Source: Cytophagales bacterium
Lineage (GTDB): Bacteria > Bacteroidota > Bacteroidia > Cytophagales > UBA9547
NCBI GenBank assembly: GCA_025360395.1
Contig: JANYCH010000408.1
Span: 1-9,653 of the forward strand
Direction of reading: 5' to 3'
Length of the DNA stretch: 9,653 nucleotides
Shown: piece after piece, positions 1-6,513 of the stretch
How positions within the stretch are numbered: position 1 is the first letter of the stretch
Layout of the letters: every line of letters begins with the position of its first letter
Notes under the pieces: generated by a model
What the model saw: the letters and a program-made list of their open reading frames with translations, nothing else
Told to the model about the DNA's origin: nothing
The model's database searches: none
Position numbers and translations under genes: made by a program

Positions 1-438
1 TCCGCCATTAATTACTCCGCCATTAAATGTTGTTGTAGAATTTGCCGGATTGTAGGTACCACCACCGTTTATAGTTAAGGTTCCAGTAAAGTTGTTTGCC
101 CCTGCACTATTGCCATCACTTAAAATTCCGAAAATAGAAGAAGTACCAGTATTTGTAAAATTGTTGCTTCCTAGATCAAATGTAAAACCGCTATTTACTA
201 CTAGGGATGTAACTGATAAGGTAGCGCTTAAAGTAATGTTATTGATCACAATATCATCTCCTCCCGGTCCAACAACCCCTAAATCAGAGCCTGTTACGTT
301 CCACCCAGTGGCAGTTGACCAGCTTGGAGCTGTGGTATTAGATGTAAAGGTCCCTGCCTTACTGGTTAACCCTATGAACAATAAGGATAAAACCAGAACA
401 AATAAGTATGGGTATTGGATAGATTTCATGTTTGTCAT
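1..438 (-). CDS. Secreted beta-strand-repeat surface protein, N-terminal part (cut by window edge)
   Basis: The minus strand is open from an ATG at 438 to the window edge (146 codons). A second in-frame ATG at 429 (residue 4) is an equally possible start; neither has a good Shine-Dalgarno sequence. Residues 9-28 form a hydrophobic signal peptide ending in S-K-A, after which Sec cleavage is likely. The mature part is rich in Gly, Asn, Thr and Ser, with alternating hydrophobic residues (e.g. DIVINNITLSATLSVTSLVV), typical of large beta-helix or beta-strand-repeat proteins exported by Bacteroidota. The last visible residues repeat FNGGV-INGG, encoded by a 12-bp near-repeat at 1-27, suggesting that a repeat array begins at the edge. 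Such proteins usually end in a T9SS sorting domain, which would lie outside the window. An adhesin or matrix role is inference from composition; no catalytic motif is visible. Confidence 0.8.
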   Translation of the reverse strand, partial: MTNMKSIQYPYLFVLVLSLLFIGLTSKAGTFTSNTTAPSWSTATGWNVTGSDLGVVGPGGDDIVINNITLSATLSVTSLVVNSGFTFDLGSNNFTNTGTSSIFGILSDGNSAGANNFTGTLTINGGGTYNPANSTTTFNGGVINGG

Positions 439-591
439 TTGAGTTTTTATGCCCGTATAAAAAGATAAGGCTTTTAGTCTGTTTAAGTTTATATTATTTT
501 AGCTGAAATTTTTTTAATGTATAAAAGTTATTAAGCAACAAGAGGTTAAGAATTTACATATACTATTGTAATATATAGCACTTGCTTAACA

Positions 592-873
592 CTATGAATT
601 GGTGGTGAACTTAAGTTTTGAAGCAATCTTATTTTTGAAAATGACAATTCCAATACCGGCTACAAACAGCAACCAAAGATTGCCATCTACAGGAATATCC
701 GCATCGTCACAGTTCATCAAACATAGAGTTAACTCATTGGGTTGTGTTTGTGGGTCATACATATCATCACAACCACAGTTGGTTGGTATCTGGGACATGC
801 CTGTTCCAGAACTTAGTACAATGAAACAGGCTGACAATAGTATTATTTTTTTTAGTGGAGTAAACAAAGACAT
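592..873 (-). CDS. Small Cys-rich exported protein with C-terminal PVDG/TM/basic tail (PID-CTERM-like)
   Basis: A 93-residue protein of unknown function. I chose the ATG at 873 because it gives a compact signal peptide (K8-K9, hydrophobic 10-22, likely cleavage near residues 25-28); a TTG at 891 would only add six residues. The short mature region has four cysteines (C33, C35, C51, C55) and many acidic residues (DD at 36-37 and 56-57). The C-terminus has a short P61-V-D-G64 motif, a hydrophobic helix (about 66-79) and a Lys-rich tail (80-88). This tripartite layout resembles the short C-terminal sorting tails of small Bacteroidota proteins annotated as PID-CTERM (Pro-Ile-Asp-Gly then helix then basic residues), here with Val for Ile. 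A processing or sorting enzyme is inferred, and none is encoded in the window. The start codon directly follows a TAA ending the residual frame of the decayed gene upstream (874-876), so the two were probably once co-transcribed. Confidence 0.7.
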   Translation of the reverse strand: MSLFTPLKKIILLSACFIVLSSGTGMSQIPTNCGCDDMYDPQTQPNELTLCLMNCDDADIPVDGNLWLLFVAGIGIVIFKNKIASKLKFTTNS

Positions 874-1555
874 TATTTTCTTATTTGACAATGACTAATT
901 TTTGCTGATGGTTCTGTAAGGGTTTTATATTTTACTATATAAATCCCCGCTTAAAGATTGTTGACAATGTTTTCAATATAATAAACAGTATTATTTCCCT
1001 GAATGTTTCCTCTTCGATTTCTGATTTAAGAATTTTTCCTTTAATATCAGCTATTTCTATTGAAGCATTTTCCATTTCTGATAATTTAAGGATCATAGTT
1101 AAGAGGCCTGCATTATAAGGATTTGGAGACAATGAAATTTTTCTTTCCCAAACATTTTCACTTTCAATAGAGATAATAACATTTTTAGCGGAACTGGTTA
1201 TAAAAAACTGGTTAAGTTTTGATTGTCTGTGTTTTCAAAAGTTAAAGTTATACCCGTCTGCTTATTGCATTAAAATCAGGATCAAATTTACCAGATGAAC
1301 CTTTAGCAAAATACAGAATTGTTAGGTCACTGATAAACCCATCGGTTAAATCCAAAGTCTATTTTCTGTTGAAACCTTTTGAGTAACTATACTATAATAT
1401 GCTTGAGATAAACCTTCCAGTGCCAAGCCCAATTGAGATTTATCTCCATATTTAACTTAATTGATAATTGCTAATTCAAGCTATTCTTTAGGGAATTACT
1501 GAGGCAACTTTGGATTCTATAGATAAAACAAATTTACCTGTATATACTTGAATTT
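874..1555 (-). pseudogene. Decayed gene for a T9SS-sorted secreted protein
   Basis: Minus-strand protein segments can be read in order but in different frames. They are: 1553-1491 (contains YTGKFVLSIESKVASVIP, then a stop); 1456-1349 (contains GDKSQLGLALEGLSQAYYSI); 1358-1251 (contains LTILYFAKGSSGKFDPDFNA); 1257-1201 (TGITLTFENTDNQNLTS); 1198 to about 1004 (contains the SLSPNP motif at 1118-1135); 1004-954 (IQGNNTVYYIENIVNNL); and, after a TAA at 951-953, AGIYIVKYKTLTEPSAKI. The SPNP motif, the following IEIADIKGKIL strand and the closing L-x-AGIYIVK motif are hallmarks of the type A T9SS C-terminal sorting domain. The upstream segments resemble the extracellular repeat or linker regions that precede such domains. 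At least four frameshifts or stops separate the pieces, so no full-length product is possible. Sequencing error could explain one lesion but hardly all. The upstream boundary near 1555 is approximate and the start of the original gene is not recognisable. Confidence 0.75.
1192..1214. repeat. 14-bp imperfect tandem duplication inside the decayed gene
   Basis: AACTGGTTA occurs at 1192-1200 and again at 1206-1214, a 14-nt period with a run of six A between the copies. Taking out one 14-nt unit joins the minus-strand frames on either side into an uninterrupted DNQNLTS-SAKNVIISIES. The frameshift here is therefore best explained by slipped-strand duplication. Confidence 0.6.
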
Positions 1556-1969
1556 AAAATAAATGGTTTAAGATTTTTCAGGAATCCTTAATCAAAAAAA
1601 CATTTAACATGTAAGAAAACATAAAAAAATATCCAAAATTAAAATTAACTATCTATAAAACAATAAGTTAATAAGTATATACAATTTTTAAAAATTAAAT
1701 TTATTAAAGTATTTTAAAGAAGTATTTATTGTAAATAATGAAATTTACTCATTTATAAGCTGTCTTCATTTCTGACTTCCAGCGACTTAATAAGCATTAT
1801 TCTCTCCCAATAATCTATTAACAATTGACTAGCAGACAGTTATTCTTATTATTTTTAAATAATAAATGATTTCTGGAGATTGATAACTTCTTCTAAACGG
1901 CTCTTAGACTGACAAAACTTATTCATTTTAACTATCTAATATCTTTAACAAACAAATTTAAAATGAAGT
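1556..1969. other. AT-rich intergenic region, no gene recognised
   Basis: About 410 bp of very AT-rich sequence between the decayed gene and the nrdA terminator. I see no long open frame with protein-like composition, no RNA gene and no consensus promoter. The only local structure is an AT-only 9-bp inverted repeat (1846-1854 against 1857-1865), which may be chance in such DNA. The region may hold the eroded 5' part of the pseudogene. Confidence 0.6.
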
Positions 1970-2007
1970 AAAAACAAAAATCCCCAGCCAATTTCTCAGC
2001 CAGGGAT
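1970..2007 (-). terminator. Intrinsic terminator of the nrdB-nrdA operon
   Basis: Read on the minus strand, ATCCCTGGCT (2007-1998) pairs over ten positions (three of them G-U) with GGCTGGGGAT (1989-1980) around an 8-nt loop. TTTTTGTTTT follows directly (1979-1970). It begins 23 bp beyond the nrdA stop codon, as expected for the end of this operon. Confidence 0.88.
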
Positions 2008-2030
2008 CTCAACTTTATCCTAATTATGAC

Positions 2031-4397
2031 TTAACTTCCGCAAGCCTCACAACCTTCGGGATTGTCCAGGGAACATGCCATATCAGAGGCATTCTGTTCC
2101 TTTAAAACCATAGGTTGCAATGCCACATCAGCTTGCTTCTCAACTGTGAACTTAATAGCATCAGCAGCAGCTTTAGTTCTTAGGTAATACATTCCTGTTT
2201 TAAGTCCTAGTTTCCATGCGTAGAAGTGCATAGAAGTAAGCTTACCAAAATTGGCATCCTGCATATGGACATTCAAGCTCTGGCTCTGACAGATGTATGC
2301 ACCGCGATCGGCAGACATCTCCAAAAGGCTCTTTTGCTTAATTTCCCATACAGTTTTGTAAAGGTCCTTCAGGTTTTGTGGTACTTCTGCAATTGCCTGA
2401 ACGGATCCATTAGCTTCGATAAGCTTGTTTTTCATCTTATCGTTCCAAAGGTTCAATTCTATTAAATCCTTCAATAAATGTTTGTTCACTACAACAAACT
2501 CACCTGAAAGAACACGTCTTGTATAAATATTAGAAGTATAAGGCTCAAAACACTCATTATTTCCCAAGATCTGAGAAGTTGATGCTGTTGGCATAGGTGC
2601 AACTAACAAAGAGTTACGTACACCATGTTTCTTCACTTCCTGTTTTAAAGTAGTCCAGTCCCAACGTTTGCTGCGAGGCGTTTTATTCCACATATCAAAC
2701 TGGAATATGCCTTTAGATACAGGCGATCCTTTAATTGTAGGATACGGTCCTTCTTTCATTGACAGTTCCATGGAAGCTTCCATAGCTGCAAAATAAATAG
2801 TTTCAAAAATATCTTCATTCAGCATTCTTGCCTCATCAGAATCAAAAGGCATACGAAGTAAAATGAAGGTATCTGCCAATCCCTGGATACCTAAACCAAT
2901 TGGTCTGTGGCGTTTGTTGCTGTTTTCTGCTTCTATAACAGGATAGTAGTTGATGTCAATAACCTTATTAAGGTTTTTGGTTACCACTTTAGTTACTTCA
3001 TATAGCCTTTGGTGGTCAAACTTCCCATCAATAACAAACTTAGGAAGTGCAAGCGAAGCAAGGTTACAAACAGCTACTTCATCAGGTGCTGTATACTCGA
3101 TAATTTCAGTACAAAGGTTAGATGACTTAATTGTTCCAAGATTCTTCTGGTTAGACTTGCGGTTCGCATGGTCTTTGAACAACATATAAGGAACACCAGT
3201 TTCTATCTGGGCTTCCAGTATTTCGTACCAGATATCCTGGGCACGGACCTGCTTTCTGAAACGTCCTTCTTTTTCGTATTTCTCGTATAATTTTTCAAAC
3301 TCATCACCATGACATTCTGCTAATCCTGGTGCTTCATTCGGACAGAAAAGAGACCATACATCATTTGCCTCAACACGTTTCATGAAAAGGTCCGGGATCC
3401 AAAGGGCATAGAAAAGGTCACGCGCACGCAACTCCTCTTTACCATGGTTCTTTTTCATTTGAAGGAACTCAAAAACATCTGCATGCCATGGTTCAAGGTA
3501 TATAGCGAAGGCGCCTTTGCGCTTTCCGCCACCCTGGTCTACATAACGTGCCGTGTCATTGAATACACGAAGCATCGGGATAATTCCGTTTGATGTTCCG
3601 TTTGTTCCTTTGATATAAGAACCGGTGGCCCTTACATTGTGTATAGACAAACCAATACCACCTGCAGATTGAGAAATCTTGGCAGTTTGTTTCAGTGTTT
3701 CATAAATCCCGTCAATACTGTCATCCTTCATTGTTAAAAGGAAACAGGAAGAAAGCTGAGGTTTAGGTGTTGCAGCATTGAACAATGTCGGAGTAGCATG
3801 TGTGAACCATCTCTCAGACAATAAGTTATAAGTCTCAATGATAGAATCTACATCCTGCATGTGAATACCAACAGCCACACGCATAAGCAAATGTTGCGGG
3901 CGTTCCACCACTTTACCGTCCAGTTTCAGAAGGTAAGATTTCTCCAGTGTTTTGAATCCGAAATAATCATAGCCAAAATCCCTGTCATATATAATAGAGG
4001 AATCAAGAAGCTCTGCATTTTTACGGATCACTTCAAAAGCTTCCTTAGAAATAAGAGAAGCATTTTCTCCCGTTTTTGGATCTACATAAGTGTAGAGCCT
4101 TTTCATGGTGTTATAAAACGACTTACTGGTTGTTTTGTGAAGGTTAGAAATGGCCACCCTTGCAGCAAGAATTGCATAATCCGGATGTTTAGTGGTCATT
4201 GAAGCTGCAATTTCAGCAGCTAAATGATCCAGCTCCTCTGTACTTACACCATCGTAAATACCACTGATTACTTTTTTGGCAACATCAACAGATGTTACAA
4301 AACGAGTATCAAGCCCATAACTCAATTTTTCTAAGCGGGCAGTAATTTTGTCGAATTTGACGGTTTCCCTGCGCCCGTCTCTCTTGATAACTAACAT
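2031..4397 (-). CDS. nrdA: Ribonucleoside-diphosphate reductase, class Ia, large (alpha/R1) subunit, eukaryote-like
   Basis: The 788-residue catalytic subunit reduces NDPs to dNDPs in the cytoplasm with the R2 radical subunit. An N-terminal ATP-cone (about 1-90, starting MLVIKRDGRRETVKFDKI) is the allosteric activity site. Active-site residues are all present: C218 (QLSSC), N427, C429 and E431 (NLCTE), and C444 (AVCNL). The radical-transfer tyrosines are Y737-Y738 (GMYYLRT). The C-terminal redox pair is C783 and C786 (GCEACGS), which re-reduces the active site and is itself reduced by thioredoxin or glutaredoxin. The specificity loop RYVDQGGGKRKG (284-295) contains Q288. From C218 to Y738 these positions equal those of human RRM1, showing gap-free correspondence with the eukaryote-like NrdA subclass common in Bacteroidota. 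The protein is full length, with no intein or frameshift. The gene lies 40 bp downstream of nrdB and is followed by a terminator. A purine-rich AAAGGA lies too far (about 24 nt) from the ATG to act as a usual ribosome-binding site. Confidence 0.98.
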   Translation of the reverse strand: MLVIKRDGRRETVKFDKITARLEKLSYGLDTRFVTSVDVAKKVISGIYDGVSTEELDHLAAEIAASMTTKHPDYAILAARVAISNLHKTTSKSFYNTMKRLYTYVDPKTGENASLISKEAFEVIRKNAELLDSSIIYDRDFGYDYFGFKTLEKSYLLKLDGKVVERPQHLLMRVAVGIHMQDVDSIIETYNLLSERWFTHATPTLFNAATPKPQLSSCFLLTMKDDSIDGIYETLKQTAKISQSAGGIGLSIHNVRATGSYIKGTNGTSNGIIPMLRVFNDTARYVDQGGGKRKGAFAIYLEPWHADVFEFLQMKKNHGKEELRARDLFYALWIPDLFMKRVEANDVWSLFCPNEAPGLAECHGDEFEKLYEKYEKEGRFRKQVRAQDIWYEILEAQIETGVPYMLFKDHANRKSNQKNLGTIKSSNLCTEIIEYTAPDEVAVCNLASLALPKFVIDGKFDHQRLYEVTKVVTKNLNKVIDINYYPVIEAENSNKRHRPIGLGIQGLADTFILLRMPFDSDEARMLNEDIFETIYFAAMEASMELSMKEGPYPTIKGSPVSKGIFQFDMWNKTPRSKRWDWTTLKQEVKKHGVRNSLLVAPMPTASTSQILGNNECFEPYTSNIYTRRVLSGEFVVVNKHLLKDLIELNLWNDKMKNKLIEANGSVQAIAEVPQNLKDLYKTVWEIKQKSLLEMSADRGAYICQSQSLNVHMQDANFGKLTSMHFYAWKLGLKTGMYYLRTKAAADAIKFTVEKQADVALQPMVLKEQNASDMACSLDNPEGCEACGS

Positions 4398-4437
4398 AGT
4401 TTAATTTTAACTAAAATCCTTTCATTTAAGTTTCCTA

Positions 4438-5412
4438 CTAAAAATCCTCCTCTAAAGAAAAAGTATGGTTACCATCTTTTTCGCCCATCACGCCAGCCTT
4501 TTGGTACTCTGCCACTCTTTTCTCAAAAAAGTTGGTTTTTCCCTGCAATGAAATCATTTCCATAAAATCGAAAGGATTAATTGCGTTGTAATATTTGCTG
4601 CCACCCAACGCCACCAAAAGCCTGTCTGCAACAAATTCTATATACTGAGCCATTAAAACTGCATTCATTCCAATAAGGTCTACCGGAAGAGCATCTGTAA
4701 CAAACTCCTTTTCAATCTCAACAGCGTTCAAAATAATGTCCCGAACGTGTTCTTCACTTAATTTATCTTTAATATATTGTGTATAAAGCAAACAGGCAAA
4801 ATCACAATGTAAACCTTCATCTCTCGAAATCAATTCGTTCGAAAAACTGAGGCCTGGCATTAAACCTCGTTTTTTCAACCAGAAAATAGAACAGAAACTA
4901 CCGGAGAAGAAAATTCCTTCAACTGCAGCAAATGCAATAAGCCTGTCAGCAAAGCTTCCACTTCCTATCCATTTCAAAGCCCACTCTCCTTTTTTGGTCA
5001 CACATGGCACCGTATCCAAAGCATGAAGCAAACGGTCCTTTTCAACAGAGTCCTTTATATAGGTATCTATTAATAAGGAATAAGTTTCAGAATGGATGTT
5101 TTCCATCATGATCTGAAAACCATAAAAGCACTTGGCTTCAGGATACTGAACTTCCGCAAGAAAATTTACTGCAAGGTTCTCATTTACTATACCATCCGAT
5201 GCTGCGAAAAATGCCAGCACGTGAGAAATGAAGTGGCGTTCGCCATCATTTAACTTTAACCAGTCTACCTGATCCTGAGCCAGATCAATTTCTTCAGCAG
5301 TCCAGAAACTGGCTTCAGCCTGCTTATACATTTTCCAGATATCATCGTGCTGGATCGGGAACAAGACGAACCGGTCTTTGTTTTCTATCAGAAGGGGTTC
5401 AGTTTGAGCCAT
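4438..5412 (-). CDS. nrdB: Ribonucleoside-diphosphate reductase, class Ia, small (beta/R2) subunit
   Basis: This 324-residue ferritin-like protein carries the di-iron centre and tyrosyl radical that start catalysis in NrdA. Metal ligands can all be placed: D73 (AASDGI), E104 and H107 (MMENIHSETY), E165 (AAVEGIFF), and E199 and H202 (SRDEGLHCDF). The radical tyrosine is Y111, four residues after H107. W37 (EASFW) and Y303 (AEYQK) fit the long-range radical-transfer path. The C-terminal FSLEEDF tail matches the family's R1-docking peptide. Retention of Y111 argues for the classical tyrosyl-radical class Ia form, not the Tyr-less class Ic. The ATG at 5412 is preceded by a weak AAAGAG. It is the first gene of the nrdB-nrdA unit and faces rplU across a 385-bp spacer with a plausible promoter at 5520-5550. 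Confidence 0.98.
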   Translation of the reverse strand: MAQTEPLLIENKDRFVLFPIQHDDIWKMYKQAEASFWTAEEIDLAQDQVDWLKLNDGERHFISHVLAFFAASDGIVNENLAVNFLAEVQYPEAKCFYGFQIMMENIHSETYSLLIDTYIKDSVEKDRLLHALDTVPCVTKKGEWALKWIGSGSFADRLIAFAAVEGIFFSGSFCSIFWLKKRGLMPGLSFSNELISRDEGLHCDFACLLYTQYIKDKLSEEHVRDIILNAVEIEKEFVTDALPVDLIGMNAVLMAQYIEFVADRLLVALGGSKYYNAINPFDFMEMISLQGKTNFFEKRVAEYQKAGVMGEKDGNHTFSLEEDF

Positions 5413-5519
5413 ATGTCTCTTTATTGTGTGTGATGTTTATGAAATCAGAGCCAGTATAACCAGTAAATCGTGTGAATGTTTCGTATTGAAAATATTAACT
5501 TTTAGTGAAACACCCGTTA

Positions 5520-5550
5520 CAAATATGTTAAAGAAGCATCGTATTTCAAA
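5520..5550 (-). promoter_or_regulatory. Candidate Bacteroidota-type promoter of nrdB-nrdA
   Basis: On the minus strand a TTTG (5550-5547) is followed, after 19 nt, by CATATTTG (5527-5520). The second element differs from the Bacteroidota -7 consensus TAnnTTTG at one position. The spacing is within the usual 19-21 nt. Transcription would begin near 5513, giving a leader of about 100 nt before the nrdB ATG, long enough to hold regulatory sites. Confidence 0.45.
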
Positions 5551-5682
5551 GAATTTTTCCTCAAAAAAAGTTAAAACTTAACATAGCTTGGATTAATACA
5601 AATACCACATAAATGACTGTAAGTAAACTGATTATATTAAGACGTTAAACGAAAACTTAAATTATTAGAAGCAAATTCCTTG

Positions 5683-5726
5683 AATCATATTTTTTATACA
5701 GAGTTATCCACACCCAAAATATGATT
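5683..5726. repeat. Perfect 11-bp inverted repeat enclosing a DnaA box
   Basis: AATCATATTTT (5683-5693) and AAAATATGATT (5716-5726) are exact reverse complements separated by 22 nt. Arm centres are 33 bp apart, close to three helical turns, so a dimeric or looping protein could contact both on one DNA face. Alternatively it could form an AT-rich hairpin, but there is no T-run typical of a terminator and no gene ends here. It lies 12 bp upstream of the rplU -33 element. Confidence 0.55.
5704..5712 (+). promoter_or_regulatory. Consensus DnaA-box sequence
   Basis: TTATCCACA matches the bacterial DnaA-box consensus TTATNCACA exactly. It lies in the nrdB/rplU divergent spacer, in the middle of the inverted repeat at 5683-5726. 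DnaA is known to regulate nrdAB transcription in Escherichia coli, so a regulatory role is plausible. It is the only full match I found in the spacer, so this is not an origin-like cluster, and a single site could be chance. Confidence 0.45.
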
Positions 5727-5738
5727 TTTAAAATGCTG

Positions 5739-5769
5739 TTGGTTTTTATTAATTTAAATAATATCTTTG
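5739..5769 (+). promoter_or_regulatory. Bacteroidota-type promoter of rplU-rpmA
   Basis: TTG at 5739-5741 is followed, after 20 nt, by TATCTTTG at 5762-5769, an exact match to the Bacteroidota -7 element TAnnTTTG. The predicted start of transcription near 5775 leaves a leader of only about 20 nt before the rplU ATG at 5798. Confidence 0.75.
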
Positions 5770-5797
5770 CACTCCATTTTCAAAAAAGAATACAACG

Positions 5798-6109
5798 ATG
5801 TATGCAATTGTTGATATTGCCGGGAAGCAATATAGAGTAGAAAAAGACAAATATTTATACACAGACCATCTTCAAATGGAAGAAGGGGCTGCTATAAGTT
5901 TCGATAAAGTACTATTACTTGACATAAACGGTGTAGTAAGTGTAGGTGTACCTACAGTAGCTGGTGCTGTTGTAAGTGGCAAAGTACTGGAGCAGGTACG
6001 TGGAGATAAAGTTCTTATCTTTCACAAAAAGAGAAGAAAAGGCTACAGGAAACTGAATGGCCACAGACAGAATTATACAAAAGTTTTGATAGAAAATATT
6101 TCTAAATAA
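5798..6109 (+). CDS. rplU: 50S ribosomal protein L21
   Basis: This 103-residue protein has the usual L21 length and start (MYAIVDIAGKQYRV). It binds 23S rRNA in the large ribosomal subunit. The basic C-terminal family signature is complete at residues 76-99: HKKRRKGYRKLNGHRQ followed by NYTKVLIENI. It is the first gene of a two-gene unit with rpmA, the arrangement found across most bacteria. The ATG at 5798 lies just behind a strong consensus promoter and is preceded by an A-rich stretch, not a clear Shine-Dalgarno sequence, as is common in this phylum. Confidence 0.98.
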   Translation: MYAIVDIAGKQYRVEKDKYLYTDHLQMEEGAAISFDKVLLLDINGVVSVGVPTVAGAVVSGKVLEQVRGDKVLIFHKKRRKGYRKLNGHRQNYTKVLIENISK

Positions 6110-6118
6110 GTTAAAGAA

Positions 6119-6376
6119 ATGGCACACAAAAAAGGCGTCGGTAGTTCAAGAAACGGTCGTGAGTCGCATAGCAAACGTTTAGGTGTTAAATTGTTTGGCG
6201 GACAGGCTGCAGTAGCAGGCAATATCATTATCAGACAGCGTGGTACCAAACATCATCCTGGAGCAAACGTTGGAATCGGCAGAGACCACACTTTGTTCGC
6301 CCTTATTGATGGTCATATAGAATTCAAAAAAGGAAGAGAAGACAAATCATTTGTCTCTGTAATTCCTTTTGCATAA
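6119..6376 (+). CDS. rpmA: 50S ribosomal protein L27
   Basis: This 85-residue protein is of normal L27 length. It begins MAHKKGVGSSRNGRES, so the flexible N-terminus that reaches toward the peptidyl-transferase centre is present from the start. There is no cleavable N-terminal extension of the kind seen in Firmicutes. The family signature GNIIIRQRGTKHHPG lies at 34-48. It starts 9 bp after the rplU stop, so it is almost certainly translated from the same mRNA, and a strong terminator follows 23 bp after its stop. No obgE follows, although that gene is often the next one in other bacteria. Confidence 0.98.
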   Translation: MAHKKGVGSSRNGRESHSKRLGVKLFGGQAAVAGNIIIRQRGTKHHPGANVGIGRDHTLFALIDGHIEFKKGREDKSFVSVIPFA

Positions 6377-6399
6377 TTTTTTAAAACAATATTCGTTTT

Positions 6400-6432
6400 A
6401 GAGGCTGGACATTAGTTCAGCCTCTTTTTTTT
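6400..6432 (+). terminator. Intrinsic terminator of rplU-rpmA
   Basis: AGAGGCTGGAC (6400-6410) pairs with GTTCAGCCTCT (6415-6425) over 11 positions (one G-U) around an ATTA tetraloop, and eight T follow (6425-6432). This is a strong Rho-independent terminator that separates the ribosomal unit from the DUF4175 gene. Confidence 0.93.
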
Positions 6433-6513
6433 ATCCTGCAGCTAAAACTTGATTTTCATTGAATCAAAAAAACTTGTTAATTGTTGTTAAATTTACCAGA
6501 TTATTTGGATCCA

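Noticed and set aside
92..442. Plus-strand open frame of 116 codons
   Set aside because: It overlaps the minus-strand secreted protein, lacks protein-like composition and has no promoter or homologous features; the opposite strand has a signal peptide and repeats.
460..467. TATCTTTT on the minus strand as a -7 element for the left-edge surface protein
   Set aside because: It is one base off TAnnTTTG, but no TTG lies 19-21 nt upstream, and such AT-rich matches are common here.
530..590. Inverted repeat TTAAGCAA (531-538) / TTGCTTAA (582-589) downstream of the small exported protein
   Set aside because: The loop is over 40 nt and no T-run follows on the minus strand, so it does not qualify as an intrinsic terminator.
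599..898. Plus-strand open frame of 99 codons opposite the small Cys-rich protein
   Set aside because: The minus strand gives a signal peptide, Cys pattern and C-terminal tail motif; the plus frame is its shadow.
935..1132. Minus-strand open frame of 65 codons as a separate gene
   Set aside because: Its residues are the sorting-domain part of the decayed T9SS gene, entered at an internal Met and ended by a frameshift, so it is not an independent gene.
1846..1865. AT-only 9-bp inverted repeat in the intergenic region
   Set aside because: Composition alone makes this likely by chance, and nothing adjacent suggests a terminator or operator.
5413..5797. Replication origin, because of the DnaA box and AT-rich spacer
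   Set aside because: Only one full DnaA-box match is present and no origin-typical gene (dnaA, dnaN, gidA) is in the window.
6433..6513. Promoter for the DUF4175 gene (TAAATTTA at 6488-6495 or the TTATTTG near 6501)
   Set aside because: Neither has a properly spaced TTG element and the second would place the start of transcription almost on the ATG; I cannot support either.
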